Source: Tritrichomonas musculus (lineage: Eukaryota > Parabasalia > Tritrichomonadida > Tritrichomonadidae). From it: DNA of 64,000 bases. Under the pieces are notes generated by a model. It was given only the letters and a program-made list of their open reading frames with translations, was not told the DNA's origin and ran no database searches. Numbering within the stretch: the first letter of the stretch is position 1; the number at the start of each line of letters is the position of its first letter. Both the position numbers and the translations under genes were made by a program. Below, piece after piece: positions 31,229 to 41,563 of the stretch. The stretch covers positions 4,898,001-4,962,000 of the forward strand of contig JAPFFF010000012.1 in NCBI GenBank assembly GCA_039105265.1, in the 5' to 3' direction.

Positions 31229-31280
<52 letters not shown>
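31229..31280. repeat. Poly-A tract left of the long inverted-repeat element
   Basis: About 52 A residues directly abut the left end of the element at 31281. The matching run on the right (31858-31899, about 42 A) has the same strand orientation, so the element seems to sit within one poly-A tract. Confidence 0.85.
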
Positions 31281-31282
<2 letters not shown>

Positions 31283-31856
31283 AGATATTTTTTGCCCCCA
31301 ATCTCTTTTGCCCCCAACGGTTAAGGTCAATATTGACCCTGTATCGTACTTCAGAAAAAATCGGCGAGAACTTTTTTGCACTTTTGCGAAAAAAACCATG
31401 AGTAGCTACTCACGCTTTTTTTACGATAATTTCTAAAAAATTATTTTTATTAAAAAGCAGCTCTAGATGAAATTTCTTCCATCCCGAGTAAGTTATTCGT
31501 AATTAGCATCTCATTGTAGTAATTATTAAACCATTTTTTTCTTTTTTTGGTAAAAAAAATATTAATCAAAAATATTATAGATATCTCTTTATAAAATAAT
31601 ATATAAGATTTTCTTCACATATTCGGGCCTATGATGTTATAAATAACAATAAATGTTTACTAATCTTTTCAAAAATATATAATTAGCATTATTTGTAAAA
31701 AATAAAAATTTAACGAAAAAAGCGTGAGTAGCTACTCATGGTTTTTTTCGCAAAAGTGCAAAAAAGTTCTCGCCGATTTTTTCTGAAGTACGATACAGGG
31801 TCAATATTGACCTTAACCGTTGGGGTCAAAAGAGATTGGGGGCAAAAAATATCTCC

Positions 31857-31857
<1 letters not shown>
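31281..31857. mobile_element. Inverted-repeat element with about 144-bp near-identical arms, inserted in poly-A
   Basis: The left arm 31281-31424 (starting GGAGATATTTTTTGCCCCCA) is matched in reverse by the right arm 31713-31857, with only one or two differences. The core of about 290 bp is AT-rich and non-coding. Both arms read open for about 40 codons (KVQKSSRRFF...), which is a by-product of the inversion. Poly-A flanks on both sides, in the same orientation, mean the insertion and any target duplication fall inside an A-run. Low divergence between arms suggests recent activity or gene conversion. Confidence 0.8.

Positions 31858-31899
<42 letters not shown>
31858..31899. repeat. Poly-A tract right of the long inverted-repeat element
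   Basis: About 42 A residues directly follow the right arm. Together with the left tract they imply an original A-run that was split, or expanded, at insertion. Confidence 0.85.
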
Positions 31900-31901
<2 letters not shown>

Positions 31902-32099
31902 TTTTGAAACAAATCTCTTAATAAATCGTATATTATTTCAACATAAATCCCAACCCTTATCATTAATAACCTATACATCTATCCAAAAATATATTTTTTT
32001 AAACACAAACTCGAAATACATACTCTAAACACAAGCACTAAACACATATATTATAATTGAAATGCGCCCGACGCTAAATCCAGCCGAAGAACAAACACT

Positions 32100-32827
32100 T
32101 ATGAATCATATATTATTTCATTATCTTCATTATCAGCCATTTCAAAACCTTTATCAAACATAGCACTTGATAGAAAAAGATGAGTTGTGTTTGCATTAAT
32201 ATGCGTATTTGAACTTTTAAATAATAAATTGTTGGTGGAGTGATAGTATACTTTATTTTAGGACTTTTAGCATCATCATATTCAACATAAACTTGTACTC
32301 TCTTTTCAACATTTGTTTTGAAATGTTTCAGGATATGGAAAGAATAAATTTGCATTATATTTATTATGTCTTGTCACAAAGTCATATTCAACGTATATTC
32401 AATCAAATTAGTGGTGACAGGTTTTGATGTTTTATTCTCTAATGCTGCGTTGTGAGCCTCTAAAGCTTCTATTTTGGCCTTCAATTCTTCATTTTCACTT
32501 TTCAAAGCATCTGAACAACCTGATCTATCATAACAATAGGCTTCAAGTCTGTCACACTATATATAATCATCATCATCAAGAATTTGTAAATCTTATACCA
32601 TAGATTTAGTAGCATATTTATTATTTACTTCTTCTTTTGTATATAAATTATCCATATTAACCATACCACTTTGCAACTAATCCAATGCAGTATTAACTTC
32701 ATCAATAATTGGAAAATCATTTAGAGCAGTTGTCATAATGGAATCATTATTATGTGAATTAACAGCCAACACATTTATTTTTTCATTTATTGCATTTATA
32801 TCACAAATATATGCTAAATCAAATAAT
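32100..32827 (-). mobile_element. Fossil coding remnant of a coiled-coil/structural-type protein; virus-like element origin possible
   Basis: On the minus strand a long stretch reads as low-complexity helical protein (for example NEKINVLAVNSHNN, LYTKEEVNNKYATKS, NEELKAKIEALEAHNAALEN). The TKEEVNNKYATKS-type wording resembles fibre-like proteins of phages and of Maverick/Polinton-type elements of trichomonads. It is broken, with a handful of breaks, and no other element parts or terminal repeats are recognised nearby. Family and age are uncertain; a decayed host gene is the alternative. Confidence 0.4.
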
Positions 32828-33124
32828 AATAAAAAAAATAAATATGAAAATATGATTTATTTATCAAGATATTTAAATATTTAAAAATATGTCACTTTTA
32901 CGGTAAAGTTTTCATGTAAAAATTTACATAAGTTAAATGAGATATTTTGCATTATTTTCTTTTTATTAAAACAATATTAATTGATATTTTATTGATAAAT
33001 AACTTCATTCTTTCCCAAAATAATATATATTCTTTGAATAATGCTTAAATCTTAAAGGGATCACCAATTAAATGTTTTTATAAAAAATCATTAAGGTTTG
33101 GTTATTATCGACCATTTATTAATT

Positions 33125-33126
<2 letters not shown>

Positions 33127-33165
<39 letters not shown>
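33127..33165. repeat. Poly-A tract in the sialidase 3' flank
   Basis: About 39 A residues lie 160 bp beyond the sialidase stop. The duplicated flank at 19538-19558 has the same tract with about half the length, so the run has expanded or shrunk since duplication. Confidence 0.85.
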
Positions 33166-33166
<1 letters not shown>

Positions 33167-33324
33167 GAATTTCTAATATAAAGTATCTCAATACTTTTTC
33201 ACAAAAACATGGTTACATTTTCCATATATAGACCTTTTCATTACTCATGCTAGAAACAATAAAGATAAAAATAAAAGAATCATGCTAAGAAATGTATATT
33301 TTAAACTAAATCAAGAGCAGATCA

Positions 33325-34482
33325 TTACTTTTTGTTTTTCTTGTTTTTCAAATCTTTCTTAGGTGGCTCATACTTATCTTGACCATCAGTTACCCATTCT
33401 AAAGAAAATGATGCAACAACCATATCAATTCCATTTTGATCTTCGCGATCTCTTTCATAATAACAGAAAATAGTACCATCATCTAAGAAAGCGAGAGAAG
33501 AGTAAGCTCCACCATTTGGCCAAAGGACTTTCTTAACTGGCCAGGTTTCACCATTATCATAACTGACCAATATAGATAAATTCTTTCTTCCGCCCGAATT
33601 GTACAAAATTGAATGGATTAATCTGTCTTTATTATATCCATCAAGAGTAGAAGTATAATATTTGATTTCACCATTGCATGCTGGATCAATTAACTCAGGC
33701 TTGTCCCACCAATTGCTCCATGTTAAACCTTTATCATGCGATATTGAGAAAAATCGGTGTGGTTTATGACGAATACTCATTAAAACACTTCCATTGTTAA
33801 GTTCAACAACTTTCGATTCATCACCTGATGTGCAAGCTGCGTTAATTCCAACATCCCAAGTTTCACCACCATCATCAGTGTAAACTGCATAGTTGGAAAC
33901 ACCATATCCTGTACGTCTAACAACACCAACGACTATAATTCTTCCGCTACGGAGTTGAAGAGCACTTCCTGATGTTAAGAACATTCCAAGCCATTCCTTT
34001 CTTTCTGGATGAGAACAATTAATTCCATAGAGCATATGAGTGATATCTTTCATTTCTGACCAAGTTTTCCCATTATCTTTTGATATTGAAACAAAATTAT
34101 GCTGCGGATTCTCGGCAGTTGAACTCCAGAAGCCTTGGATACCAGTAAACATACAAAGAATATTGCCAGTGGTTTTATCTACAACAAGAGATGCATCACC
34201 ATAACCGTGTGAATCAGATAAACCTGGTGTCACCATAATGCTTTCTCCCCATGTTTTTCCATTATCAGTAGATCGTTTAACAACAACATCTATTTTTGAT
34301 GGTAAGTCTCCTTGATTATACCAGCGTTTATCTGTTGCAGTAACTAATGAACCATCTGGAGCACGTATTATGGCAGGTATCCTATAATACTTAGACCCAT
34401 CATCGCCATTTTGAAGAATTACTTGTTCAACAGGCTCATCATAGCAAAAGGCTAAGCTAATAACCCAGAATAGCAATTTCAT
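33325..34482 (-). CDS. Secreted sialidase (neuraminidase), bacterial type
   Basis: The enzyme would remove terminal sialic acid from glycans. The 385-residue protein starts with a hydrophobic signal peptide (about 1-14, LLFWVISLAFCY). The family's YRIP motif, supplying the first arginine of the triad, is at about 33-36. Five Asp-boxes follow (STDNGKTW, SKDNGKTW, YTDDGGETW, SHDKGLTW, SYDNGETW), as in a six-bladed propeller. The reading PAIIRAPDGSLVTATDKRW is like Bacteroidetes NanH-type enzymes, which supports lateral transfer from gut bacteria (inference). The C-terminus ends in a Lys-rich tail (PPKKDLKNKKNKK) instead of a membrane anchor, so secretion or lysosomal targeting is likely. In trichomonads sialidases act on host mucins. 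A truncated copy of its 3' end lies at 19719-19889. The length is normal for a single-domain sialidase. Confidence 0.9.
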   Translation of the reverse strand: MKLLFWVISLAFCYDEPVEQVILQNGDDGSKYYRIPAIIRAPDGSLVTATDKRWYNQGDLPSKIDVVVKRSTDNGKTWGESIMVTPGLSDSHGYGDASLVVDKTTGNILCMFTGIQGFWSSTAENPQHNFVSISKDNGKTWSEMKDITHMLYGINCSHPERKEWLGMFLTSGSALQLRSGRIIVVGVVRRTGYGVSNYAVYTDDGGETWDVGINAACTSGDESKVVELNNGSVLMSIRHKPHRFFSISHDKGLTWSNWWDKPELIDPACNGEIKYYTSTLDGYNKDRLIHSILYNSGGRKNLSILVSYDNGETWPVKKVLWPNGGAYSSLAFLDDGTIFCYYERDREDQNGIDMVVASFSLEWVTDGQDKYEPPKKDLKNKKNKK

Positions 34483-35315
34483 TTATAAAATTTTGAATAT
34501 TACTCAAATTTGTGAAAAAAAATTTTCTAAAGTCTGAACATTTTAGATTACGCATTTTACATCTGGAATTAGTCCAAAATTTGAAATACAAATTGTTTTT
34601 TTTTAAAAAACATATTCAGTTTCAGTTAAAAAACCAATTCAATTTTTTATAAATTTGAAAAACAGTAAATTTCACATAACTTATCTTTTTTTTTAATTGT
34701 AATGTAAAAATTTGTTTTAATTAATGACTTTTTTTTTATAACTGTTTTATATCGTAATTTAAATAGCTTATAGAATTTTTATTGTTTGATTATCAAAAAG
34801 TTTTCTCATTTTATGGTTTATTATTTATCTTTATCTTAATTTTTTACTTAATTCTTATGAAAGCAATATATCATAATATTACTTAATTGAAATTACACTT
34901 CAAAATATTAGCAATAAACAGATTTTTTCCAAACCATTCTAAATTTGGAGATTTATAGCTATACCGCAAGCCCTTTCAACATTTTCCTTTTTTAAGAAGT
35001 TAGAACTAGGAACAATCTTTTATTTTTTATTTTTAAAATCAGATTTTATTCTCTGATGTTTATTTTAAGTTTTATATTTTTGCAATACTCCTTTCAATAA
35101 ATTGATAAATTTTAATACTTCAATTTAAGTATTTCAATAGATAAAGAAAGATATTAACTAAATCTCAATATATTTTCAAACATATTTTAAGAGATTAATA
35201 AAAGCCACAATTAATTATATTTGAACAATAACAACATGAATAAAAATCTTCAGGTCTAGTAAGCGCTTTTTTAATTAAATATAAATACAAACATAAAATC
35301 AACCAATAAAAATTA
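34483..35315. other. AT-rich spacer upstream of the sialidase gene
   Basis: No gene is seen. It contains the sialidase promoter region at its left edge and the 3' flank of the membrane-protein gene at its right. The base composition is extreme, and no structured repeat was noticed. Confidence 0.45.
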
Positions 35316-36137
35316 TCAGATAACATTCTCTGAGTGCATATTCGCGTATGGGTTACAAAAAGTATTTTCAGCATCAGAGGCTTCAGATTGCGCATGTAGA
35401 ATTTCATATTCAGAAACTGCTCCAGTTGTTGAGTTTAAATCAATAACTTGATTTGAATCAGAGCTTTTTGGGTACTTAATTCCATACAATTCATTGCTGT
35501 CAAGCTTTCCAATTGAATAAATATTTGGTGATGGAGAAGCATAATGTAAACCATTCGTTAACTTTCTCCCAGATTCCGAATAACGATCAGTTAAATTCGA
35601 ATTTGATTGTTCTTCATTAAAGTCATTATAATATGGATCTGGAGGAAGATAAACACTTCCGTCATATTGTATTTCTGGGCTATATGCATTTGAAATTTGA
35701 TGATTGTTAGAAGTATTTTCCACTCCACTTTCCTCTGGAATATTTAATGGTCGCTTTTTGATTATGAGATATATTGCATAGTAAGAAATAAAAGAGTATA
35801 AAAATTGACAAACCACAGTAAGTATAAGAGAAAATTTCCAAGAATGATTGAGAGTAACCGTTAAAACCAAAATTAAAACCCCTAAGTACATTAATGCTAA
35901 GGTAATAATAAAATTTCTAATTTTAATTGCACGAGGGAAACTAAAAACTATTCTGCAAAAGTAGCATTCGAAAATCGTAGAGATGATCATTAAAAAGATA
36001 CCAACGATTCCAAGTATGAAGTATCTCATTGTTTTAAAGGTATAGAAATTGTAGAAAAGAAGTATAACAACAATAACGGTAGCGACATAATTTACCATAA
36101 GAGGTTTTTTGTTGATCGCAGGTTCGTTTAAGTTCAT
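35316..36137 (-). CDS. Small multi-pass membrane protein of unknown function
   Basis: The product has 273 residues and is not recognised. The first 140 residues contain four hydrophobic helices (about 14-33, 38-58, 72-94 and 99-125) with basic residues between them. The last 130 residues are hydrophilic, Ser/Asn/Tyr-rich and acidic, with several Tyr-based motifs (YGIKYP, YEIL, NPYANM) of the kind used as sorting or phosphorylation sites. Topology with a cytosolic tail is likely (inference). The stop is TGA immediately followed by TAA, the only one besides the vWA gene not to use TAA first. A tetraspan-like scaffold is possible, but the tetraspanin CCG motif is absent. Confidence 0.7.
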   Translation of the reverse strand: MNLNEPAINKKPLMVNYVATVIVVILLFYNFYTFKTMRYFILGIVGIFLMIISTIFECYFCRIVFSFPRAIKIRNFIITLALMYLGVLILVLTVTLNHSWKFSLILTVVCQFLYSFISYYAIYLIIKKRPLNIPEESGVENTSNNHQISNAYSPEIQYDGSVYLPPDPYYNDFNEEQSNSNLTDRYSESGRKLTNGLHYASPSPNIYSIGKLDSNELYGIKYPKSSDSNQVIDLNSTTGAVSEYEILHAQSEASDAENTFCNPYANMHSENVI

Positions 36138-36592
36138 TTTTTGCTATTCTCGAAATTTCAATTAAATTTTGTGAAAATAGATGAAAATTTTAATTGCTCA
36201 TTTACATTTCAATTTTTCAGTCAATTATTTTCATTTGTGAAAAAAGTTATAAAAATTCAATACCTTTTATATAATTTATAGAAACACAATTTTTATTATC
36301 CCAACTTAAGTAATATGAGTGTTGTAAATATAAATAAAAATATAACATGAAGATATCATATAAGTTAAATGGAATATGATAATTATAAATAAAAAAAAGC
36401 TTATTTATCAAATTTTAGCATATTTAAACATTTGTCTATTCGCTCATTCACATCAATATATCGTACCAATTAATAAAAAATATGAACTAGGGTCTTTCTG
36501 ACAATAAAAATTACTTAAATAATATAGAATTTTTTTTTCCTTCAAAAATTATAATATTTGAAAGTTTTTAAAAAATTGAAGGAAAAAATGAT
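36138..36592. other. Divergent promoter region between the membrane-protein and HECT genes
   Basis: The two genes point away from each other, so this 455-bp spacer must hold both promoters. An out-of-frame ATG at 36588 gives a three-codon upstream frame (ATG-ATA-TGA) that overlaps the HECT start at 36593. No clear TCA-type initiator is seen near either ATG. Confidence 0.45.
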
Positions 36593-39500
36593 ATGACATT
36601 TTCTAAGATGGAATGTCTTCTTTTGCAATCATCATCAATTTTTGAAAATTCTAATTTGATTGATCAAATTCGACAAACATACATTGATTTAGAAACCGAT
36701 TCAACTGAAGACGAAGTTATAATTTTTTTAGAAAGTGCTTTAAAGTATCTTGAAAAAGATCTTGATATTAAAACAACAAACGAACTTTTTTCTGTAATTT
36801 TATCTTGTTTTTCCAGGTTTACAAAAGAGTTCATGCCTATTTTTACTGAAGTTTTAAAAAAATCCAGAAATAATTCAAGTTATATCATACTAACTTCATT
36901 TCTTCTTTATGAATCAACACAAATAAAACTTCAAGTAAACATTCCAGATTATCAATCTTTTGTTGATGATGCTCTCAAAGAAATTTTAAGGCAAATAAAT
37001 AATAATGAAGAAAAATTGACCTTATTTGACCATAAAATCCCTTCACAATTTCAGACGAATTTAATAATCAATCTTCTTTTGGTATCAAATTTATCTGAGC
37101 AATTATTACTGGATTATTTCCCTTACATTCTTTCACAGTCATTAATTTCAGAAAACCCGAAAATTTCACTTTTTTATCAAAAAGTTTTAGATTCAAAATT
37201 GAGTAAAATTTTGCCACTAACAGAAGATTCAAACAACGAAATCATTGAATTCATTGCAAGCAAAAATTTCTCTTCTGTTTCAAAAATGACAAAACAGGCA
37301 ATATCTTTAATTATGTGTGCAGTTATCTTCACAAAAAGTGGAAAAGAAACAGAAATTAAAATTGAAGGACTTGAAAATGAAACAATTCTTCCTTTCATTG
37401 CTGTCTCTATGATTTATCTTCAGGAGGCGAAAAACAGTTCCGTTTCAAACTTTTCACAATTGATACAAGAAGCAATTCCAGTTTTTGATAACAACAGTTC
37501 ACCGATTTTGAATGCATCACTTGACTCGATCATTCAAAACTATCGTTTTGTTTTTGAAAGCTCAATTTTTCCAATTGACATCATCTTTCAATTATTTGAA
37601 GGCCTTCTCAAAAAGTTAATAAAAGATGAATATAAGGCTAATAAAAAAATTTTAATTTCGACGGTTTTTGATTTGACAAGCTTAATCCAGAACAATATAA
37701 ATATTTCTCAATTTTTCGCTAAAAACGGAACCGACTTTTTGAATTATGTTATTCAAAATTTAACGGAAATCAATTCAATTGCTGAGCTGAAAGAAAAACG
37801 GTTGAATCTAAATGCATTTGACTTCACAATTGTATTGAATCACTTGCAAGATTCAGAATCAGTTGATGATGCAAGAGCGACCGTTTATTTCATTGAAAAA
37901 TTGTGTTACAACCAACCGCAAATTAGTTCATTTGAAGACCTCTCCGCAATTCTTCTTCTTTTCATCAACGAGCTGATCCAGGAGGAGAAGTGGGAAGATG
38001 TTTTGCTAATTGGCCTTTTCATGAAGAAAAATGGCGGTTATAACGAGCTCCAAGATTTCAAGGAAGAAAAAATGCCAAATTATGTATTTGAGACGCTATT
38101 TGGCTACACACCAAATGAGCAGGAAAGCATCGATGACCTCATCGACCACATGCTCGCTGACCCGTTTCTCAACAAGAACGAGATGTCGCTTTATCTGCTG
38201 TTCAAAAAGATGATTGCGGACAGTAACGTACTCCACAACTACATATGCTACATCATCAGCAGGTACCACGACCATTCACTGAGTATAGAAACGCATTTAA
38301 CCATTTTTTCACGATATTTTCAACTGTATCCGAACGAGTTCATTGCGGCTACCAACCAACTTTATTACTTCAATTCTGAGAAAGGAATTCTATTGAAAAA
38401 GCCGGAATTTAAACTGTCTTCTTTACAAAATTCTGAGGCCAGCCTCTCAATTATTTCAAAGCTTTTCAATCACATCAGAAAACAGCAATCAGAAGGTAAT
38501 AAAATTGGCAGTTATCAGGCATTCTTTTGCCTGAGAGTCATCGGCTGTTCTTTTCCATTCTTATTCAGAGATTTCAAAGAAATAATTGATCTAATTTTAC
38601 CTTTGTTTGATCGTTACTCAGTTCTTCTAATAAGCAATCCAAATGATGAACAGTATGAGCAAATCAAGACCGTTTATTCAGCCATGTCATTCTTTATTTC
38701 CGCTCTTCAATCGTCTATCGTTCTTGATCAGTTCATCGGCTGGCTTTTTGAGAACATCACATCATTGACTGATTCACAAATTCTTGCTTTTATTGTCGTT
38801 CTTCGTGTTCTTTACGGCGACGATGACGTTAAAGTTTTCATGCAAGCATGGAACTTGAAATTGAAGTTCATAGGAACACTCGGAGAGCTTCTTTCACGCG
38901 CTGAAAATCAAGAAGCAAAATTGAAGCATTATTTTCGGTTGAACATTTACAACTACATTGAAGAAACATTTGATATTGTCTCCCATCTGTCGAACATTGA
39001 AGCTGTTCATACTGATGAACTGTCTCAGTTCCAGAATCCATTTGAAAGAGCATTTGAATCATTTTATTCAACATTCCCTTGTCTGTTTGTTTTTTCACAG
39101 ATTAAGTTTTCATGCTTTTCGCAACGATTTATTGAGTTCATGACTGATGTTGACAATCAAAGGGAATTTTATGTATCGTTTGACATACAAAACAATATTA
39201 TACAGAGACCAAATATCTTCACAATCAACAACTTGGTTCAAAATTTGAATAAAAGTGAATCGATTGATTTGGATTTCATGCCATCATTTAACGATTCTTT
39301 CTCTGCAAGAATTGTTCGTTTCATTATGAGCCAACCTTCATTTTTCTATGATTTCGCATTCAATGTGAAAAGAATTCCACTCGTTCCTGAAATGTACGAG
39401 CTTCTTCTCAATTTAGTAGAAAAAGTGGCAGAAATTCAGAATGAAGAAAGAAATGATCCCAATCAAAAAGATTTCAATATACAAACTTATGTGAACGATA

Positions 39501-41563
39501 TTTTACTGTCACATTACTCACACGAGAACTTCTATAAGAACTTATTCAATGAAGTAATGAAAAGTTCGGTTGAAAAAGTTAATTTTCAATCACTTACAAA
39601 CATTTTCATTCAAATGTCAACCAATGAAATTGTTTTAATTTCGATTCTTACATCCATCTCTGACTCTTTAAAGAACTTGCATATCAAAAACATCGGAAAT
39701 GAACAAGGCTCATTTTTGAATGGATTCAATCGTCTCCTTGAAATTTTGAATGCCTTCTCAAATTCCACGTTTTTTCAAAATAACTTTATATTCACTTGTG
39801 GTGATGAAATACTTGATATTGCCTTGTCACCTCGTTGCAGAGACAATGCTGAATTACTTTTGAATGTCTCAAATTTGTTCCTTCTTTTTGAATTCAATCT
39901 TCCAATTCGAGTGACTCATTTGATTTGCTTTTTGTTACTTTTGAAGAACCAAAAAGCAACCAAAACAGCTTTGATTTTGTGTTCTAGCTTCGATAAACAG
40001 CAATTGGAAGACATTTTACATATGATTCTTCTTGCTTTTGATGAAGAAGTAAATCAAGGCTTCTTGTCGAATGAATTCATCACTTTAATGAATAAATACC
40101 CGCTTCTTTTCAATGACAAGACGACCGAACTTATTCCATTGCTACAGAATATGTTAGAGAAGTATTCACAGTCTCTTTCAGCCAACAATGAAAACGAGGA
40201 AGATCTAGAAAAAATCGGCACGATTTGCAACTTTTTGGCGCCAAAAAGAGACATTTCAATTAGCTTGTCGATGGTTGTTGAAAAGACGTCAAGTCTTCCT
40301 CAATTCATCAAAGAAGCTGCTCCATCATTTTGGTCACTTTATGACAAATACAGTAATGTGATCAACTCAATTTTACAAAAAGATCCACTTTTTCTGAACA
40401 CATTCAATTTTCTATTGAATTATCCAGAACTTGTCAGCTTCAACATTCGATCGTCATACTTCAGGAAGCAGATGAAGAAGAGACTTTCCACCAAAAAGGA
40501 GAAACTTTCATTAAACATAAAAAGTGACGATATTTTGAGAACTTCGTTTGAATTGCTACGTAACAAAACCGCTGACGAACTGATGACTCAATTTAACGTT
40601 GTTTACGACAACAACAAAACGGTTGATCATGGAGGACCAACTTGTGACTGGTTCACGAAATTGGCCAAAGAAATTTTCAGTCAAGAAAACGGTTATTTTC
40701 AATGCTCAGAAAAAAATATGAGTTATCAACCGTCTTGCCTATCGTGCAAGAAAAGTGACTATTTGGAATTCTTCAAATTTGCAGGTCAATTCATTGCTCG
40801 CGCTTTAATTGAAGGAATTTGTGTAGATGCACATTTGACAACATCTTTTTGTAAGCAAATTCTGCATCGTGAACCAAAATTGAATGACTTGGAAGATGCT
40901 GATGTGTCACTTTTTCAAGGACTTCAATGGACTCTTGAAAATGACGTAGACCCGCTTGAAATGAAGTTCGAGGTTTACGATGAAACCGGAAATAATCAAA
41001 CAGTTCCGTTAAAAGAAAATGGAACTGAAATAAATGTCACAAATGAGAATAAAAAAGAGTACGTTATTTTAATGGCCAATTATGCCTTGAAAACAAAAAT
41101 AGAAAAACAAATTGAAGCTTTCGTAGATGGATTCGACTCATTGATCCCACATGATGAAATTAAGATATTCACTCCAAATGAACTCGATTTATTGATTTGC
41201 GGAGTTCCAAAATTCGATATCGAAGATTTTAAGGCTCATACCGTATATCAAGAACCTTACACTGCTGACAGCCCTGTTATTAAGTACTTCTTCAGCGCAA
41301 TTTCAAAATGGGACAATGACCAGTTGATAAAACTTCTTCAGTTTATAACTGGTTGCTCAAGAGTTACAGCAAATGGATTCGAAGAATTTTGCGAAATTGC
41401 TGGAAGACCCATTACAATCAATTCTGGCGGTGAAAGAAATTTACTACCTCAATCCCATACTTGTGTAAATACATTGTCTTTACCACAATATGAAAATGAG
41501 CAAGAATTGAATGAAAAGTTACTTATTGCAATTAATCAATGCGATTCATTCGAGATCATTTAA
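36593..41563 (+). CDS. HECT-type E3 ubiquitin ligase, 1656 residues
   Basis: The enzyme accepts ubiquitin on a cysteine and passes it to substrates. The C-terminal HECT domain spans about 1300-1656. Its N-lobe is marked by VDHGGPTCDWFTKLAKEIF and FFKFAGQFIARAL, the hinge and C-lobe by LLQFITGCSR and GFEEF. The catalytic cysteine sits in QSHTCVNTLSLP (Cys near 1624). The last residues follow the family pattern (LLIAINQCDSF). The N-terminal 1300 residues are predicted helical, with many Leu/Ile-rich segments resembling an alpha-solenoid like those of large HUWE1/UPL-type ligases, but no named substrate domain is visible. The first ATG (36593) is used; a second in-frame Met at codon 6 (MECLLLQ) is equally plausible because a tiny upstream ORF overlaps the first. 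The stop is TAAA. Substrates are unknown. Confidence 0.9.
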   Translation: MTFSKMECLLLQSSSIFENSNLIDQIRQTYIDLETDSTEDEVIIFLESALKYLEKDLDIKTTNELFSVILSCFSRFTKEFMPIFTEVLKKSRNNSSYIILTSFLLYESTQIKLQVNIPDYQSFVDDALKEILRQINNNEEKLTLFDHKIPSQFQTNLIINLLLVSNLSEQLLLDYFPYILSQSLISENPKISLFYQKVLDSKLSKILPLTEDSNNEIIEFIASKNFSSVSKMTKQAISLIMCAVIFTKSGKETEIKIEGLENETILPFIAVSMIYLQEAKNSSVSNFSQLIQEAIPVFDNNSSPILNASLDSIIQNYRFVFESSIFPIDIIFQLFEGLLKKLIKDEYKANKKILISTVFDLTSLIQNNINISQFFAKNGTDFLNYVIQNLTEINSIAELKEKRLNLNAFDFTIVLNHLQDSESVDDARATVYFIEKLCYNQPQISSFEDLSAILLLFINELIQEEKWEDVLLIGLFMKKNGGYNELQDFKEEKMPNYVFETLFGYTPNEQESIDDLIDHMLADPFLNKNEMSLYLLFKKMIADSNVLHNYICYIISRYHDHSLSIETHLTIFSRYFQLYPNEFIAATNQLYYFNSEKGILLKKPEFKLSSLQNSEASLSIISKLFNHIRKQQSEGNKIGSYQAFFCLRVIGCSFPFLFRDFKEIIDLILPLFDRYSVLLISNPNDEQYEQIKTVYSAMSFFISALQSSIVLDQFIGWLFENITSLTDSQILAFIVVLRVLYGDDDVKVFMQAWNLKLKFIGTLGELLSRAENQEAKLKHYFRLNIYNYIEETFDIVSHLSNIEAVHTDELSQFQNPFERAFESFYSTFPCLFVFSQIKFSCFSQRFIEFMTDVDNQREFYVSFDIQNNIIQRPNIFTINNLVQNLNKSESIDLDFMPSFNDSFSARIVRFIMSQPSFFYDFAFNVKRIPLVPEMYELLLNLVEKVAEIQNEERNDPNQKDFNIQTYVNDILLSHYSHENFYKNLFNEVMKSSVEKVNFQSLTNIFIQMSTNEIVLISILTSISDSLKNLHIKNIGNEQGSFLNGFNRLLEILNAFSNSTFFQNNFIFTCGDEILDIALSPRCRDNAELLLNVSNLFLLFEFNLPIRVTHLICFLLLLKNQKATKTALILCSSFDKQQLEDILHMILLAFDEEVNQGFLSNEFITLMNKYPLLFNDKTTELIPLLQNMLEKYSQSLSANNENEEDLEKIGTICNFLAPKRDISISLSMVVEKTSSLPQFIKEAAPSFWSLYDKYSNVINSILQKDPLFLNTFNFLLNYPELVSFNIRSSYFRKQMKKRLSTKKEKLSLNIKSDDILRTSFELLRNKTADELMTQFNVVYDNNKTVDHGGPTCDWFTKLAKEIFSQENGYFQCSEKNMSYQPSCLSCKKSDYLEFFKFAGQFIARALIEGICVDAHLTTSFCKQILHREPKLNDLEDADVSLFQGLQWTLENDVDPLEMKFEVYDETGNNQTVPLKENGTEINVTNENKKEYVILMANYALKTKIEKQIEAFVDGFDSLIPHDEIKIFTPNELDLLICGVPKFDIEDFKAHTVYQEPYTADSPVIKYFFSAISKWDNDQLIKLLQFITGCSRVTANGFEEFCEIAGRPITINSGGERNLLPQSHTCVNTLSLPQYENEQELNEKLLIAINQCDSFEII

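Noticed and set aside
31139-32028. Two similar short open frames (KVQKSSRRFF...) on opposite strands
   Set aside because: They are the same sequence in the two inverted arms of one element, running into poly-A (poly-Phe or poly-Lys). No independent evidence of a protein.
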